Below, piece after piece: positions 1 to 7,620 of a DNA stretch of 40,519 nt (positions are counted from its first letter, which is position 1; each line of letters starts with the position of its first letter). The translations under genes and the position numbers were made by a program. This DNA comes from Prochlorococcus sp. AG-432-D11 (GTDB lineage Bacteria > Cyanobacteriota > Cyanobacteriia > PCC-6307 > Cyanobiaceae), in assembly GCA_003212885.1 (NCBI GenBank), contig QCOP01000008.1:1-40519 (forward strand), in the 5' to 3' direction. The notes beneath the pieces are model-generated. The model saw only the letters and a list, made by a program, of their open reading frames with translations, did no database searches and was not told the DNA's origin.

Positions 1-1
1 T

Positions 2-988
2 ACATCAGAGCTTGAATTAACACCTTTGTTTACTGCCTCTGAAACGGCTTTAACAGTCGTAGATGCAAATGATACTACTTCTCCTGTTTCTTTGGATTTA
101 AATGTAATTGTCACGAACGAATCATCGACCGTAAATCAACTTGGTTATGTTGTTCTTAATCCTGGTGAAAGTGATACTTTAACTTACGATTTAATAAAAG
201 ACAGGGGATCAGTTCTTCTTTCTAATCTTGAAAGTTACGATAGTCCAAACGTATCAGCGATGAATTTGTCAGCCAATGTAAGTCTCGTTAATAATCAGAA
301 AATAGTTTTCTTTGAAGTAGTAGATACAACTCTTGAGTCTCTGCTAGCCAGTAATACAAATTTAGAAGGATTTGGCTCTAGGTTCAAAATTCTCAATTTG
401 GTAGATACAAATAATTCTTATGCTAATGCTAGCAATGCAGGTAGTACAATAGCTATCTCTATTTCGTCAGATTTGTCAGGGGTAGATAATTTAATTGGAA
501 GAGACTCAGGCTTAAATCCTATATTAGATTTCTCAGAATTTGCAGGACAAATTTTAGAAGGAACTGTTTCTGTTGCAAGAGAGGCAGATTTTGCGAGTAC
601 GGTTGGTTTTTATAAAATACAAAATTCCATTGGATCTGTGTTAGATCCACTAACAGGTGAAGTTTTAAATCCTGGTGAAGATGGTTATCGGACGGCCGCG
701 CTTGATCCTACGAATTTAGTTTCTTCTTTTGGTGCTTTATCTACTGCGGACGATACCACTATAACTAATGAAATCCAATCTTTCTTAGGAGGTGATATGG
801 TTGCTCCATATGCTTTTATAACTCAGACGGGAGAAACTTATTTTTCATTTAGTGCAGCCAATAGTGATGGCATATCTCATTTTAGGGAATTTGGAAGTAC
901 AACTATAGGGTTAGAAGATAGTCATGGTGGAGCAGACCAAGATTTTGATGATTTAATCTTTGGGTTTGATTTAAATTTAACTATTTAA
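2..988 (+). CDS. C-terminal part of a large DUF4114 surface/exported protein (5' partial)
   Basis: The reading frame is already open at the left edge (frame of base 2), so the TTG at 26 is not the true start and the gene begins outside the window. About 329 residues are visible. They are rich in Ser, Thr, Asn, Asp and Gly with almost no Cys, typical of secreted adhesin-like proteins. The last ~90 residues match the DUF4114 pattern: a beta-rich segment (YAFITQTGETYFSF) followed by an acidic end (GGADQDFDDLIFGF) that resembles a calcium-binding loop. In other bacteria DUF4114 sits at the end of long cell-surface or RTX-like proteins. The stop codon is followed by AT-rich DNA with no clear terminator. 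Function and substrate cannot be read from this fragment; cell-surface location is inference. Confidence 0.8.
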   Translation, partial: TSELELTPLFTASETALTVVDANDTTSPVSLDLNVIVTNESSTVNQLGYVVLNPGESDTLTYDLIKDRGSVLLSNLESYDSPNVSAMNLSANVSLVNNQKIVFFEVVDTTLESLLASNTNLEGFGSRFKILNLVDTNNSYANASNAGSTIAISISSDLSGVDNLIGRDSGLNPILDFSEFAGQILEGTVSVAREADFASTVGFYKIQNSIGSVLDPLTGEVLNPGEDGYRTAALDPTNLVSSFGALSTADDTTITNEIQSFLGGDMVAPYAFITQTGETYFSFSAANSDGISHFREFGSTTIGLEDSHGGADQDFDDLIFGFDLNLTI

Positions 989-1223
989 TTTCTATACACT
1001 TAAAATTTTAATTGCTTACTAGAATACAAACCATTACATGTAGTAGTTAATGAGGGTAACAGCAGGCAAGTTGTTTCTCTATTTTTTATAGCTTCTAACT
1101 TTTTCTGTAGTTTTCATCATTGGGGTCTTTGAGTATTTATTACTAAAGATTATTTTTTGTAGTAACTATTACTTCTCATAACTTGAATTAAATTTCAAAA
1201 TAATTCTAACATGAACTAAATCA

Positions 1224-1379
1224 ATGACTTTTGTTAATGATCAAATGAAAAATGATTCAATCAAAATTCAAGATAAATTTGAAAGGGCAAAAAAATTTTT
1301 AATCCAGAATGGTTTTAATAAATCAATAAAGGGATTGATCAAAGATTTAGAAGAAGAATTAAAATATGATTTATTGTAG
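1224..1379 (+). CDS. Small charged protein, 51 aa
   Basis: ATG-initiated ORF of 51 codons, too short for the track. The product is rich in Lys, Asp and Glu, with a predicted amphipathic helix in its second half (KGLIKDLEEELKYDL), and has no signal peptide or membrane segment. A second in-frame ATG at codon 8 is an alternative start. It stands alone between the DUF4114 gene and the DUF3303 gene on the same strand. I do not recognise the family. Support comes only from the regular, helix-like composition and the size class typical of picocyanobacterial small proteins. Confidence 0.45.
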   Translation: MTFVNDQMKNDSIKIQDKFERAKKFLIQNGFNKSIKGLIKDLEEELKYDLL

Positions 1380-1499
1380 AAATAATTTTGGATGTAAAAT
1401 ATGCTACTCATTAGTATTGATGAATGTTCAAAGAGAAACTTTTAATGACTTTTTGTACTTTTTTTGTTAGAACTCAATTTCATCATTTACTTATCCTCA

Positions 1500-1805
1500 A
1501 TGGCTCTTTTTAAACTTGACTGGGCATTCCCTACCCAGGAATCATCGTTTGAAGGAGGAGAAACATTTCTTGAATACCTTGAAGCAGGTGGTCCTGCTGA
1601 CGAAACTGAGGGGTTTAAAATTCTATGGCGTGTAACTAATCCACTCAATGGCACTGGTACCTTTGTAGCGGAAGCAAGTGATATCAGTAAAATGTGGGAA
1701 CATGCTGCTCCTTGGATCAAAGGTTTTGGCTGCATGTGTGAAGTAGAAGCGGTGTTTTCTGATGAGCAATTTGTTAATACTGCAAAGAAAATCTACGCTG
1801 TTTAA
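1500..1805 (+). CDS. DUF3303-like protein, 101 aa
   Basis: The track ORF begins at a TTG (1464), but the ATG at 1500 (MALFKLDWAF) gives the usual family N-terminus, so I chose it. The pattern W-x-F-P near the start, EYLEAGGPADETEGFK in the middle and PWIKGFGCMCEVEAV near the end is that of the small alpha/beta-barrel DUF3303 proteins common in marine picocyanobacteria. No signal peptide or membrane segment is present, so it should be cytoplasmic. Its biochemical role is unknown. The gene is monocistronic and is followed by a strong hairpin terminator. Confidence 0.8.
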   Translation: MALFKLDWAFPTQESSFEGGETFLEYLEAGGPADETEGFKILWRVTNPLNGTGTFVAEASDISKMWEHAAPWIKGFGCMCEVEAVFSDEQFVNTAKKIYAV

Positions 1806-1852
1806 GCAATTGATTTACTAATCGCATCGGGACGATTTCATTAGAATTTTTG

Positions 1853-1880
1853 GGACTGACTTAGGTCAGTCCTTATTTAT
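1853..1880 (+). terminator. Intrinsic terminator after the DUF3303 gene
   Basis: Perfect 8-bp inverted repeat GGACTGAC / GTCAGTCC with a TTAG loop, followed by TTATTTATTT on the + strand. It begins 48 bases after the DUF3303 stop and touches the end of the convergent gene. Confidence 0.85.
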
Positions 1881-2110
1881 TTCACTTGATAGACTTTCGA
1901 ACGTCCATTACATTTCCTAACACCCCAAGAGATAGGTGCTTGAGATTTAGCTACTTCTTGTTCGACGCAGATGTTCTGATTATTAGCCCATGTAGCCAAC
2001 GGCCGTAAACTAACTGCAATAATGGCAAGGCAAACAACACATAAGAGTAGTGCTACTCCATTGAGAATCTTAACCAAGTCAAAGTTCCTTATGTCTTTAG
2101 TGTTAGTCAT
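1877..2110 (-). CDS. Small single-pass membrane protein, 77 aa
   Basis: ATG start. Residues 1-14 are polar, ~15-37 form one strongly hydrophobic helix (VALLLCVVCLAIIAVSL), and the C-terminal ~40 residues are polar with two Cys (NICVEQ, VRKCNG) that could form a disulphide if exported. It looks like an anchored small protein with an outside tail. It is convergent with the DUF3303 gene, and its 3' end abuts that gene's terminator. I do not recognise a named family. Confidence 0.65.
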   Translation of the reverse strand: MTNTKDIRNFDLVKILNGVALLLCVVCLAIIAVSLRPLATWANNQNICVEQEVAKSQAPISWGVRKCNGRSKVYQVK

Positions 2111-2313
2111 CTACTGAAATGAGCTTAATGAATAAACAGATTATTTTTCTTGTCTAGTTTTTGCAACTTTCCTGCATTTATCTACATGAAAAACTTCTGC
2201 CTTCTTAGAATAGTGGACAGACTAATAATGGTGACGATAGAAAGCTTTTTTTTTGTGGCCTTGCTTATTAAACTCCTCAAGAGAAACTTGGATATATATT
2301 TAAAATTATTTTA

Positions 2314-2835
2314 ATGCCTTCATTAGTAACTTTGCTTTTATACCTACTTGGCGGAGCAGCCTTGGGGACTTTAATGCTTCTAAGTGGTATTCCAGCAGCT
2401 CCTCTTTTAGGAGCTATGTTAGGGGCGGGCTTATTAAGCATTAGTGGTCAGCTTGATGTTGCCGATTGGCCTTTGGGGACTAAAACAGTGCTTGGGATAG
2501 GGATAGGAACAGTTATTGGTACTGGGATTAATCCAGATACAATAGAGGAATTACAAGTACTTTGGAAGCCAGCATTAGTTATAACCTTCACTCTCTTAGT
2601 CACTGGAATTATAGTTGGTTTATTAATTAATAGATTTTTTGGTGTAGACAAAGTTGTTGCTTTGTTAGGAGCAGCACCAGGAGGAACGATAGGGATGAGT
2701 CTTGTTGGCGCAGAGCTTGGAGTTGGTGCAGCTGTTGCAGCATTGCATGCAGTTAGATTAATAACAGTTCTTTTCTTAATGCCAGCAATAGTAAATTTTC
2801 TTTCTCCATTGCAAGGTATTGATATCTCAAAATAA
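2314..2835 (+). CDS. AbrB-family membrane protein, half-length form
   Basis: 173 residues, almost entirely hydrophobic, with about five membrane helices. The glycine-rich pattern (SGIPAAPLLGAMLGAGLL, GIGIGTVIGTGI, LGAAPGGTIGMSLVGAELG) is that of the 'AbrB duplication' membrane family (PF05145 type). Despite the name, that family is not the AbrB DNA-binding fold. Usual members are about 350 residues with two copies of the unit; this one carries a single copy and probably works as a dimer. Substrate unknown. ATG start; it appears to be a single-gene unit. The opposite-strand ORF 2448-2843 is its shadow. Confidence 0.8.
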   Translation: MPSLVTLLLYLLGGAALGTLMLLSGIPAAPLLGAMLGAGLLSISGQLDVADWPLGTKTVLGIGIGTVIGTGINPDTIEELQVLWKPALVITFTLLVTGIIVGLLINRFFGVDKVVALLGAAPGGTIGMSLVGAELGVGAAVAALHAVRLITVLFLMPAIVNFLSPLQGIDISK

Positions 2836-2989
2836 TAATTCAAACTCCCAATATTTTACTGTTAACTAAAGTCAATAGATGTTTTATTCTGTTGGTATTA
2901 ACATTAAAAAAACTTTACCAGGTTTAATTTTCAAAAATATAATTATTGAGAAGTCATTGATTACGTTAATCCTTAGACTATTTGACTTT

Positions 2990-3265
2990 TTAATCACCAA
3001 AGCGATAATGCTTTTTGATTGCTTTATGCACTTCCCAAGTACATGACATTCCTTTAGGGAAAATTACTAAATCACCCACTCCAAGCCTGACAGGTTTTCC
3101 TCCATAAGGTGTTACTGTCACCTCACCTTCAAGTATTAAGCAAGTTTCCTTGTCGCTATATGTCCAAGGGAAAGTACTTGGTTCACAGGTCCATATAGGC
3201 CAGTTTTGTATGCCTAGGCTTTGAATTGTACTTTGAGAGCATGGAGATTTTACTGAAATACTCAT
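2990..3265 (-). CDS. Small cupin protein (ureidoglycine-aminohydrolase-like cupin)
   Basis: 91 residues forming a single cupin beta-barrel. The strand/turn pattern TWTYSDKETCLILEGEVTV-type followed by GVGDLVIFPKGMSCTWEV is the Cupin_3 (DUF861) form, in which the histidines of the metal motif are mostly replaced. The Trp-rich N-terminus (IQNWPIWTCEPSTFPW) is typical of the plant/cyanobacterial small cupins. The substrate is not known. It is soluble, with no signal peptide. It is divergent from the 3290 gene with only 24 bases between the starts. Confidence 0.8.
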   Translation of the reverse strand: MSISVKSPCSQSTIQSLGIQNWPIWTCEPSTFPWTYSDKETCLILEGEVTVTPYGGKPVRLGVGDLVIFPKGMSCTWEVHKAIKKHYRFGD

Positions 3266-3289
3266 TTAATAAAACTTTGAGCTTAAAGA

Positions 3290-3478
3290 ATGTTTTCTTC
3301 TATTATCTCTTATATGGAAACATCTAATTGGAGCCCCTCCGAAGAAGAAAGAGAGGTTATGGAAGCTGTTTGGATGCAAGTGAAAGGAGCCTGCGAGAAA
3401 CTAAAAGAAGAAACCAATGCGCAAGACGAGCATATTAGAAAGATGCTGAAAGAGTTGTCAGATCGTTATTATGCTTGA
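3290..3478 (+). CDS. Small acidic helical protein, 54-62 aa
   Basis: The product is acidic and helical (SPSEEEREVMEAVW, KGACEKLKEET, HIRKMLKELSDRYYA) with no export signal. The track start at 3290 lies only 24 bases from the divergent cupin start. The second Met at 3314 (METSNW) leaves more room for two promoters and removes a hydrophobic lead that looks untranslated, so the true start may be 3314. No named family recognised; the regular heptad-like charge pattern supports a real helical protein. Confidence 0.6.
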   Translation: MFSSIISYMETSNWSPSEEEREVMEAVWMQVKGACEKLKEETNAQDEHIRKMLKELSDRYYA

Positions 3479-3928
3479 AAAGAGCTAGTCATAGAAAGCA
3501 ATTTATAAAAAACGTGCGAGACTGTAGAGAGTTGCAGAAATGAACAAGCAATTTTTGCTCTCAAGCATGTCATCACATTGGCAGGGTTTAATATTGATGC
3601 TTTAATGATTGTGTTTAAAGCTGTTCATTAAAGCATCAGAAGAATAAGCATCTCAATCAAATTTTATGGATATAGAACATACTTAATATTGGGATCTCAA
3701 TCAATTTTTTATTAGGCATCAACGACAAATAAGTATTTATTTAGTTTAATTCTGTATATGTAATTATTTTATTTAACCCTGCATATTATCTAATTAATGT
3801 GAACTGGCTAACACGATCTCTGCCAAAGTAAAAACAATAAAATTAGATAAAGTGATCAGGAATTAGATAAAAAATATCATTTGAATCATAATAAAGAGAA
3901 TTAATGATTGTTTCTGTAAATTCAAAGA
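3479..3928. other. AT-rich intergenic region holding a long hairpin
   Basis: No ORF of more than about 20 codons with coding character was found on either strand. The only structured element is the 13-bp inverted repeat at 3596-3637. A short imperfect hairpin (AGCAA..TTGCT) lies near 3547. Confidence 0.5.
3596..3637. repeat. 13-bp perfect inverted repeat (long hairpin)
   Basis: GATGCTTTAATGA at 3596-3608 is the exact reverse complement of TCATTAAAGCATC at 3625-3637, with a 16-base loop. No U tract follows on either side, so it is not a standard terminator. It lies 118 bases after the small acidic gene. It could be part of a non-coding RNA or a protein-binding palindrome. Confidence 0.6.
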
Positions 3929-4045
3929 TCAATGCGCCTTTTTCATAGTTTCTTTCGCCTGGGGAGAAATCGCATTAGCTGTATCTATAAAAGAAATAAA
4001 AATTTAAAAATAAAGAAAATAACAAATAATAAGAAGATTTTGCAT
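3929..4045 (-). pseudogene. Remnant of a tiny secreted protein, in-frame TAA
   Basis: Read on the minus strand from the ATG at 4045, this is a 39-codon frame with a TAA at codon 14 (bases 4004-4006). Ignoring that stop, the translation is a hydrophobic leader (MQNLLIICYFLYF, then IFISFIDTANA) ending in an Ala-x-Ala signal-peptidase-like site, followed by a short polar mature part (ISPQAKETMKKAH). The continuity of a sensible leader-plus-tail across the stop suggests a small exported protein inactivated by one mutation. Alternatives are chance or stop readthrough. No homologue is recognised from memory. Confidence 0.35.
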
Positions 4046-4290
4046 AAAAAGACTTTGTTAATATATCTTTAATCCATTATTCTAGCTTAGATTAAAATAA
4101 TTTTATTGTTTGATCTCTTGAATGAATCTCAACTCTATTTCTAGACAGTTTGCTATGAAAGGGAGGTACTTTCCTCTAAATATTTCTTCGTCTCATTCAT
4201 AGGCCACAATTTTATTAGGTTACAAATTAATATACATAAGTTGCCGAATAAGAAAAAATAATAGAATATGAATTGATAATATATATTTAA

Positions 4291-5598
4291 ATGTATTTCT
4301 TACAAAAAGGCATTCAAAAGAGCTTGGGACCTGGGATATTGCTTGCAGGTGCGGCCATAGGTGGTTCACATTTAATGTCATCTACTACAGCAGGAGCAAG
4401 GTTTGGTTTCGCCTTGCTAGGGCTGATACTTCTTACTAATTTATTAAAGTATCCTTTTTTATTGGTTGGAACACGCTTTACTGCAGCCACTGGAAAATCC
4501 TTATTGGAAGGCTTTAAAGAGAGAAATTCTTTTTATCTCCCACTATTTTTAATAGTTAGTTTGATAACTGGTACTTTTACTATCGCTGCTGTCAGTTTTG
4601 TTTCTGGAGTGCTTTTAACAAATATTCCTATATTTTCTAATTTTCCCGCTATGGATTTATCTATAGGGGTTCTTGTAGTTAGTGGTTTAATATTACTACT
4701 TGGAAAATATCGAGCTTTAGATAGAATTTCGAAATTTTTAGTAACTTTACTGACATTACTTACTTTATTTGCAGTTATTTCGCTTATCTCTAAAGGGACT
4801 TTTAGTGAAAGTCTTAATACAAGTTGGATTAATCCTCAGGTAAGTCCTTGGAAACTATCAAATTTAGCGTTTTTAATACCATTAATGGGTTGGATGCCGT
4901 GCCCTGTAGAACTGTGCGTATGGCCTTCCTTATGGATGTTCTCTAGAGCCAAAGATTCGCAATATCAACCTAACCTTCGTGAAGCAGAATTTGATTTTAA
5001 TCTTGGTTATGTAATTACAGTTATTACGGCGATTTTTTTCGTAACCCTTGGTGCAATAACAATGTATGGAACAGGAGACGGAATGCTTTCTGGAAGTGGA
5101 GTGTCTTTTGCTCAGAAATTAATCCGCTTATACACCAATTCAATTGGAGAATGGTCAAAATGGATAATTATTCCAGCCTCTTTTGCCGCAATGTTTAGTA
5201 CGACACTTACTTGCTTAGATGCATATCCAAGAAGCATATCTTCAATACAAGGACTAATCAAAGGTACTGATCAAGGTCATATGGAATCTGCTTTAGAGCA
5301 AACTCGCTTTCAAAATTGGATGGTTATTCATATCTTTGCTTCTTTAATAGGATTACTTATTGCAAAATCTGGTGGAATAGGTGTCAAAGATTTTGTTTTT
5401 GGAGCCATGACAGGGAGCTTTTTGACAGCTCCATTATTTGCATGGATGGCAATGGATACTATGAATAGTAATTTGGTACCTATTGAGAATAGATATGGAC
5501 CAATTTTAAAAACTATTTGTTGGATAGGATTGATTTTTCTTATAGGCTTTAGTTTATTGTTTATTTCAAATTCATTTTTCGGCTTAGGAGTATCTTAA
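4291..5598 (+). CDS. Nramp-family transporter, non-canonical motif type
   Basis: 435 residues, 11-12 hydrophobic segments, inner-membrane permease. The LeuT-fold Nramp pattern is visible: TM1 region LGPGILLAGAAIGGSH, TM6 region LIPLMGWMPCPVELCVW, TM7-8 around GAITMYGTG, and the SFAAMFSTTLTCLDAYPRS segment. The family normally moves Mn2+ or Fe2+ with protons. In TM1 the canonical DPGN metal motif is replaced by AAIGGSH, and in TM6 the MPHN-type motif reads MPCPVE. This is a divergent subgroup, and the substrate may not be manganese or iron. The ATG start has no strong ribosome site. A hairpin overlaps the stop. It is a single-gene unit. Confidence 0.75.
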   Translation: MYFLQKGIQKSLGPGILLAGAAIGGSHLMSSTTAGARFGFALLGLILLTNLLKYPFLLVGTRFTAATGKSLLEGFKERNSFYLPLFLIVSLITGTFTIAAVSFVSGVLLTNIPIFSNFPAMDLSIGVLVVSGLILLLGKYRALDRISKFLVTLLTLLTLFAVISLISKGTFSESLNTSWINPQVSPWKLSNLAFLIPLMGWMPCPVELCVWPSLWMFSRAKDSQYQPNLREAEFDFNLGYVITVITAIFFVTLGAITMYGTGDGMLSGSGVSFAQKLIRLYTNSIGEWSKWIIIPASFAAMFSTTLTCLDAYPRSISSIQGLIKGTDQGHMESALEQTRFQNWMVIHIFASLIGLLIAKSGGIGVKDFVFGAMTGSFLTAPLFAWMAMDTMNSNLVPIENRYGPILKTICWIGLIFLIGFSLLFISNSFFGLGVS

Positions 5599-5606
5599 CT
5601 CCTAAG
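5583..5606 (+). terminator. Hairpin at the Nramp gene stop
   Basis: CTTAGGAGT (5583-5591) pairs perfectly with ACTCCTAAG (5598-5606) across a 6-base loop that contains the end of the gene. No U run follows directly, so it may act as an mRNA end stabiliser rather than a clean intrinsic terminator. Confidence 0.5.
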
Positions 5607-5786
5607 AGTTACAATGAATTTCTTCTGATGAGTTTATGATAAATTCTTTTCCTAGTTTTTTTTAATTAGTAAGAGATAAACATCAAAACATCATACAAAA
5701 AACTATGTCCATATTTATTGGCACTATTTATAGGGACTTCTTAAACTTCTAAGACCGTTTAATTGGATAAAAGAAAACATTTTTTT

Positions 5787-6020
5787 ATGCGTTCATTTTT
5801 AACATTACCTTTTCTATTATGTTTTTGTGCAGTTACTGCTATTACAGGATAAGTGCTAGATAGATACAATGTCTTAACATCAACACCAATTAATCGGGAT
5901 GTGCGGATGGCAAAAGTTAAGCGTTATAGAACTAGAAAAGATCCATATGGTGTTATTCGAGCCTACAAAGAGTGTAACACTTACGGAAGTGGAGGAAGCA
6001 TTGTGTCCATACTTGTGTAG
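5787..6020 (+). pseudogene. Signal-peptide leader plus basic tail split by an in-frame TAA
   Basis: ATG at 5787 gives a 21-residue hydrophobic leader (MRSFLTLPFLLCFCAVTA) ending at TAA 5850-5852. The same frame then stays open to TAG at 6018. It encodes a polar, basic segment with coding character (INRDVRMAKVKRYRTRKD, YGVIRAYKECNTYGSGG). I read this as one small exported protein, about 77 residues, broken by a nonsense mutation. The downstream part could still be made alone from ATG 5907 (37 residues). The overlapping track ORF 5899-6084 is in another frame; its last 20 residues might be the original C-terminus reached through a second frameshift. Function unknown. Confidence 0.4.
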
Positions 6021-6193
6021 AAGGCACGTAGAACCCTTGAGTTCTTCTGCCGCAAAGCGAGAATTAATTGATATGTCTAATTGAAGAGGGGGACGTATTT
6101 GAGTAGACCACATCTGTAAAAATTCCCTTCTCAAACGACTTTGTAACTATCAACACATCAGAGGGAAAAAATATCTTCTATTGTTGAAAGATA

Positions 6194-6340
6194 ATGACAA
6201 AAACACAATTGCACGAAGAATACTCAAAGATTCTTCAAGAGGCTCATCAGGCCTCTGGCAGAAGAGAAACTATGGACCTTTATAAGAAAGCTTCTTCCAT
6301 AAAAAAACGACTTCAGAAAGCGGAGTCAGAATATCCTTAA
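6194..6340 (+). CDS. Small helical protein, 48 aa
   Basis: ORF below the track cut-off, starting at an ATG preceded by a purine-rich stretch (GAAAGATA). The product is one long charged helix (EEYSKILQEAHQASGRRE, YKKASSIKKRLQKAESEYP), soluble and basic. Similar tiny helical proteins are frequent in Prochlorococcus. I do not recognise a named family. It stands alone between the broken 5787 gene and the DUF1330 gene, on the same strand as both. Confidence 0.6.
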   Translation: MTKTQLHEEYSKILQEAHQASGRRETMDLYKKASSIKKRLQKAESEYP

Positions 6341-6473
6341 AGATATAGCAGCGAATCTTTTTTCTAATTTCAATAAAGTAGCTGTTTCTTCTAGTGAGTT
6401 TTGATTTCGTTTTCTAATGTATATTTCCAAATCGCATAGACTATGTAAAGCTATTTATAATTGATTTTTTTTG

Positions 6474-6770
6474 ATGTCTAAAGGATTCTGGATGGTCACA
6501 ACTAACGTTACTAATCCAGCTTTTGCTGAATATGTTAAAGCTTTTCAACCTTGGATTGAATCAGTAGGAGGCTCTATTTTTGCTAAGGATATGGAGTCAA
6601 ATACGGTAGAAGGGAAAGGGGGAAAATTGGCTGTGATTATTGAGTTTCCATCCAAGAATGCTGCAATTGAAGCTTATGAGAGTGCAGAATATCAAGAATT
6701 AAGCAAGCTACGTTGGGCTAATTCAAGTGGTACTAATATCACAATTATGGATGGTGATGTAACTCATTAA
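6474..6770 (+). CDS. DUF1330 family protein, 98 aa
   Basis: The track starts at TTG 6471; the ATG directly after it at 6474 (MSKGFWMV) is the better start. The pattern matches DUF1330, a ferredoxin-like dimeric alpha/beta-barrel fold: an N-terminal strand, AEYVKAFQPWIESVGGSIFAKD, then VEGKGGKLAVIIEFPS and YESAEYQELSKLRW. Members are cytoplasmic; no reaction is firmly established. Single-gene unit. Confidence 0.85.
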   Translation: MSKGFWMVTTNVTNPAFAEYVKAFQPWIESVGGSIFAKDMESNTVEGKGGKLAVIIEFPSKNAAIEAYESAEYQELSKLRWANSSGTNITIMDGDVTH

Positions 6771-7206
6771 GGAGTAGTCAATTCCTTAGAGTGATATACT
6801 GAGCTAACTATTAGAAAGAGCATTTATTTTGTAAATATCTACTATTTAGAGCTATATTTGAAGAGCCTATAATTCATCTTTCCCTTGTGATTTTTGGATC
6901 ATGTGAAATATACTTAAAAATATCTACAAATAATTGGATATTTGTTTGCTTTAATTCTTCTAAGGCCTTGTCTTAATCTTAGAAAAATATGTTTAAACTC
7001 ATTTTTTTTCTATTATAAATATATAATCTATTTATAATATTGGGAAATTATCTTATGCTTTTCCTCTTAATATGGACCATATTAAATTATTTTTAAGAGT
7101 CAATAGATAAGTGATACTAGGGGCTAATGAGGTTATTCAAAACTCTAGCCTCAAAGCAGGAAAACCGAAGCTTCACATTTCGTAATATATATGTTATAGT
7201 TCTTAA
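6771..7206. other. AT-rich non-coding region upstream of the hli cluster
   Basis: No credible ORF on either strand. The region is very AT-rich with long T and A runs and presumably contains the promoter of the hli cluster in its right third. No NtcA box, tRNA or long repeat was seen. Confidence 0.5.
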
Positions 7207-7234
7207 CAAGTTGAGTTAGCGAGCTCGGCTTGTC
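7207..7234 (+). promoter_or_regulatory. Stem-loop just upstream of the first hli gene
   Basis: ACAAGTTGAG pairs with CTCGGCTTGT over ten positions (two are G-U pairs) around an 8-base loop. It ends 19 bases before the ATG at 7254 and has no U tract, so it is probably a 5' leader structure that could influence ribosome access or mRNA stability. Confidence 0.4.
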
Positions 7235-7253
7235 ATCTATCTATTTAATCAAA

Positions 7254-7396
7254 TGAAAAAAGTATCTCAAAAAACGAAGGTTGAACCAGAAAAACTTCTT
7301 GCAGAACGCATCAATGGATGGGCTGCAATGGTTGGTTTTTGGGCAGCTATTGGTGCTTATTTGACGACGGGTCAAATTATTCCTGGCATTGTTTAG
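7254..7396 (+). pseudogene. hli gene with a -1 frameshift near its start
   Basis: The frame ending at TAG 7394-7396 encodes a complete Hli (chlorophyll a/b-binding-like) helix: AERINGWAAMVGFWAAIGAY then TTGQIIPGIV. That frame has no ATG, GTG or TTG between the TAA at 7247 and the internal ATG at 7328. The only sensible ATG (7254) is one base out of frame. Adding one A in the run at 7257-7261 would give MKKVSQKTKVEPEKLLAERINGW-type protein of 47 residues. A second A6 run (7269-7274) lies just downstream. Explanations are a sequencing or assembly error, a true inactivating indel, or slippage/frameshifting on the A runs. The intact Hli motif argues for recent or only apparent damage. Confidence 0.65.
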
Positions 7397-7398
7397 TG

Positions 7399-7572
7399 AT
7401 GGGAATAGGTAAATTATTTTTAACATCTATTTCGTCTGGTGTTATCACTTTAGATGAGCTCAAATGGATAGCTAAGAATCAGTTATCGTTTTCTAGATGT
7501 GAGCAAGCCACAGCTTTAAGAATTGGTCATTTAATGGATCTTGGCCAGTTGAACCTAGGTTGTAGGCTTTAA
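7399..7572 (+). CDS. Conserved small protein in the hli operon, 57 aa
   Basis: Starts at ATG 7399, two bases after the stop of the first hli gene, so the two are probably translationally coupled. The longer track ORF (from 7318) runs through hli in the wrong frame. The product (MGIGKLFLTSISSGVITLDE, LKWIAKNQLSFSRCEQATA, LRIGHLMDLGQLNLGCRL) is soluble and helical with a conserved-looking GCR end. I believe related proteins accompany hli genes in marine picocyanobacteria, but I cannot name a domain. The context suggests a role in the light-stress response. Confidence 0.75.
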   Translation: MGIGKLFLTSISSGVITLDELKWIAKNQLSFSRCEQATALRIGHLMDLGQLNLGCRL

Positions 7573-7620
7573 TCTATTTCTTCAATATAAAATCATTTAT
7601 TAACTATTCATTTAAATCTC

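Noticed and set aside
5880-6134. 84-aa minus-strand ORF opposite the broken 5787 gene
   Set aside because: Low-complexity Ser/Thr stretch antisense to a plausible + frame; most likely a shadow.
7241-7426. Minus-strand ORF across the first hli gene
   Set aside because: Antisense of an Hli motif that is clearly encoded on the + strand.
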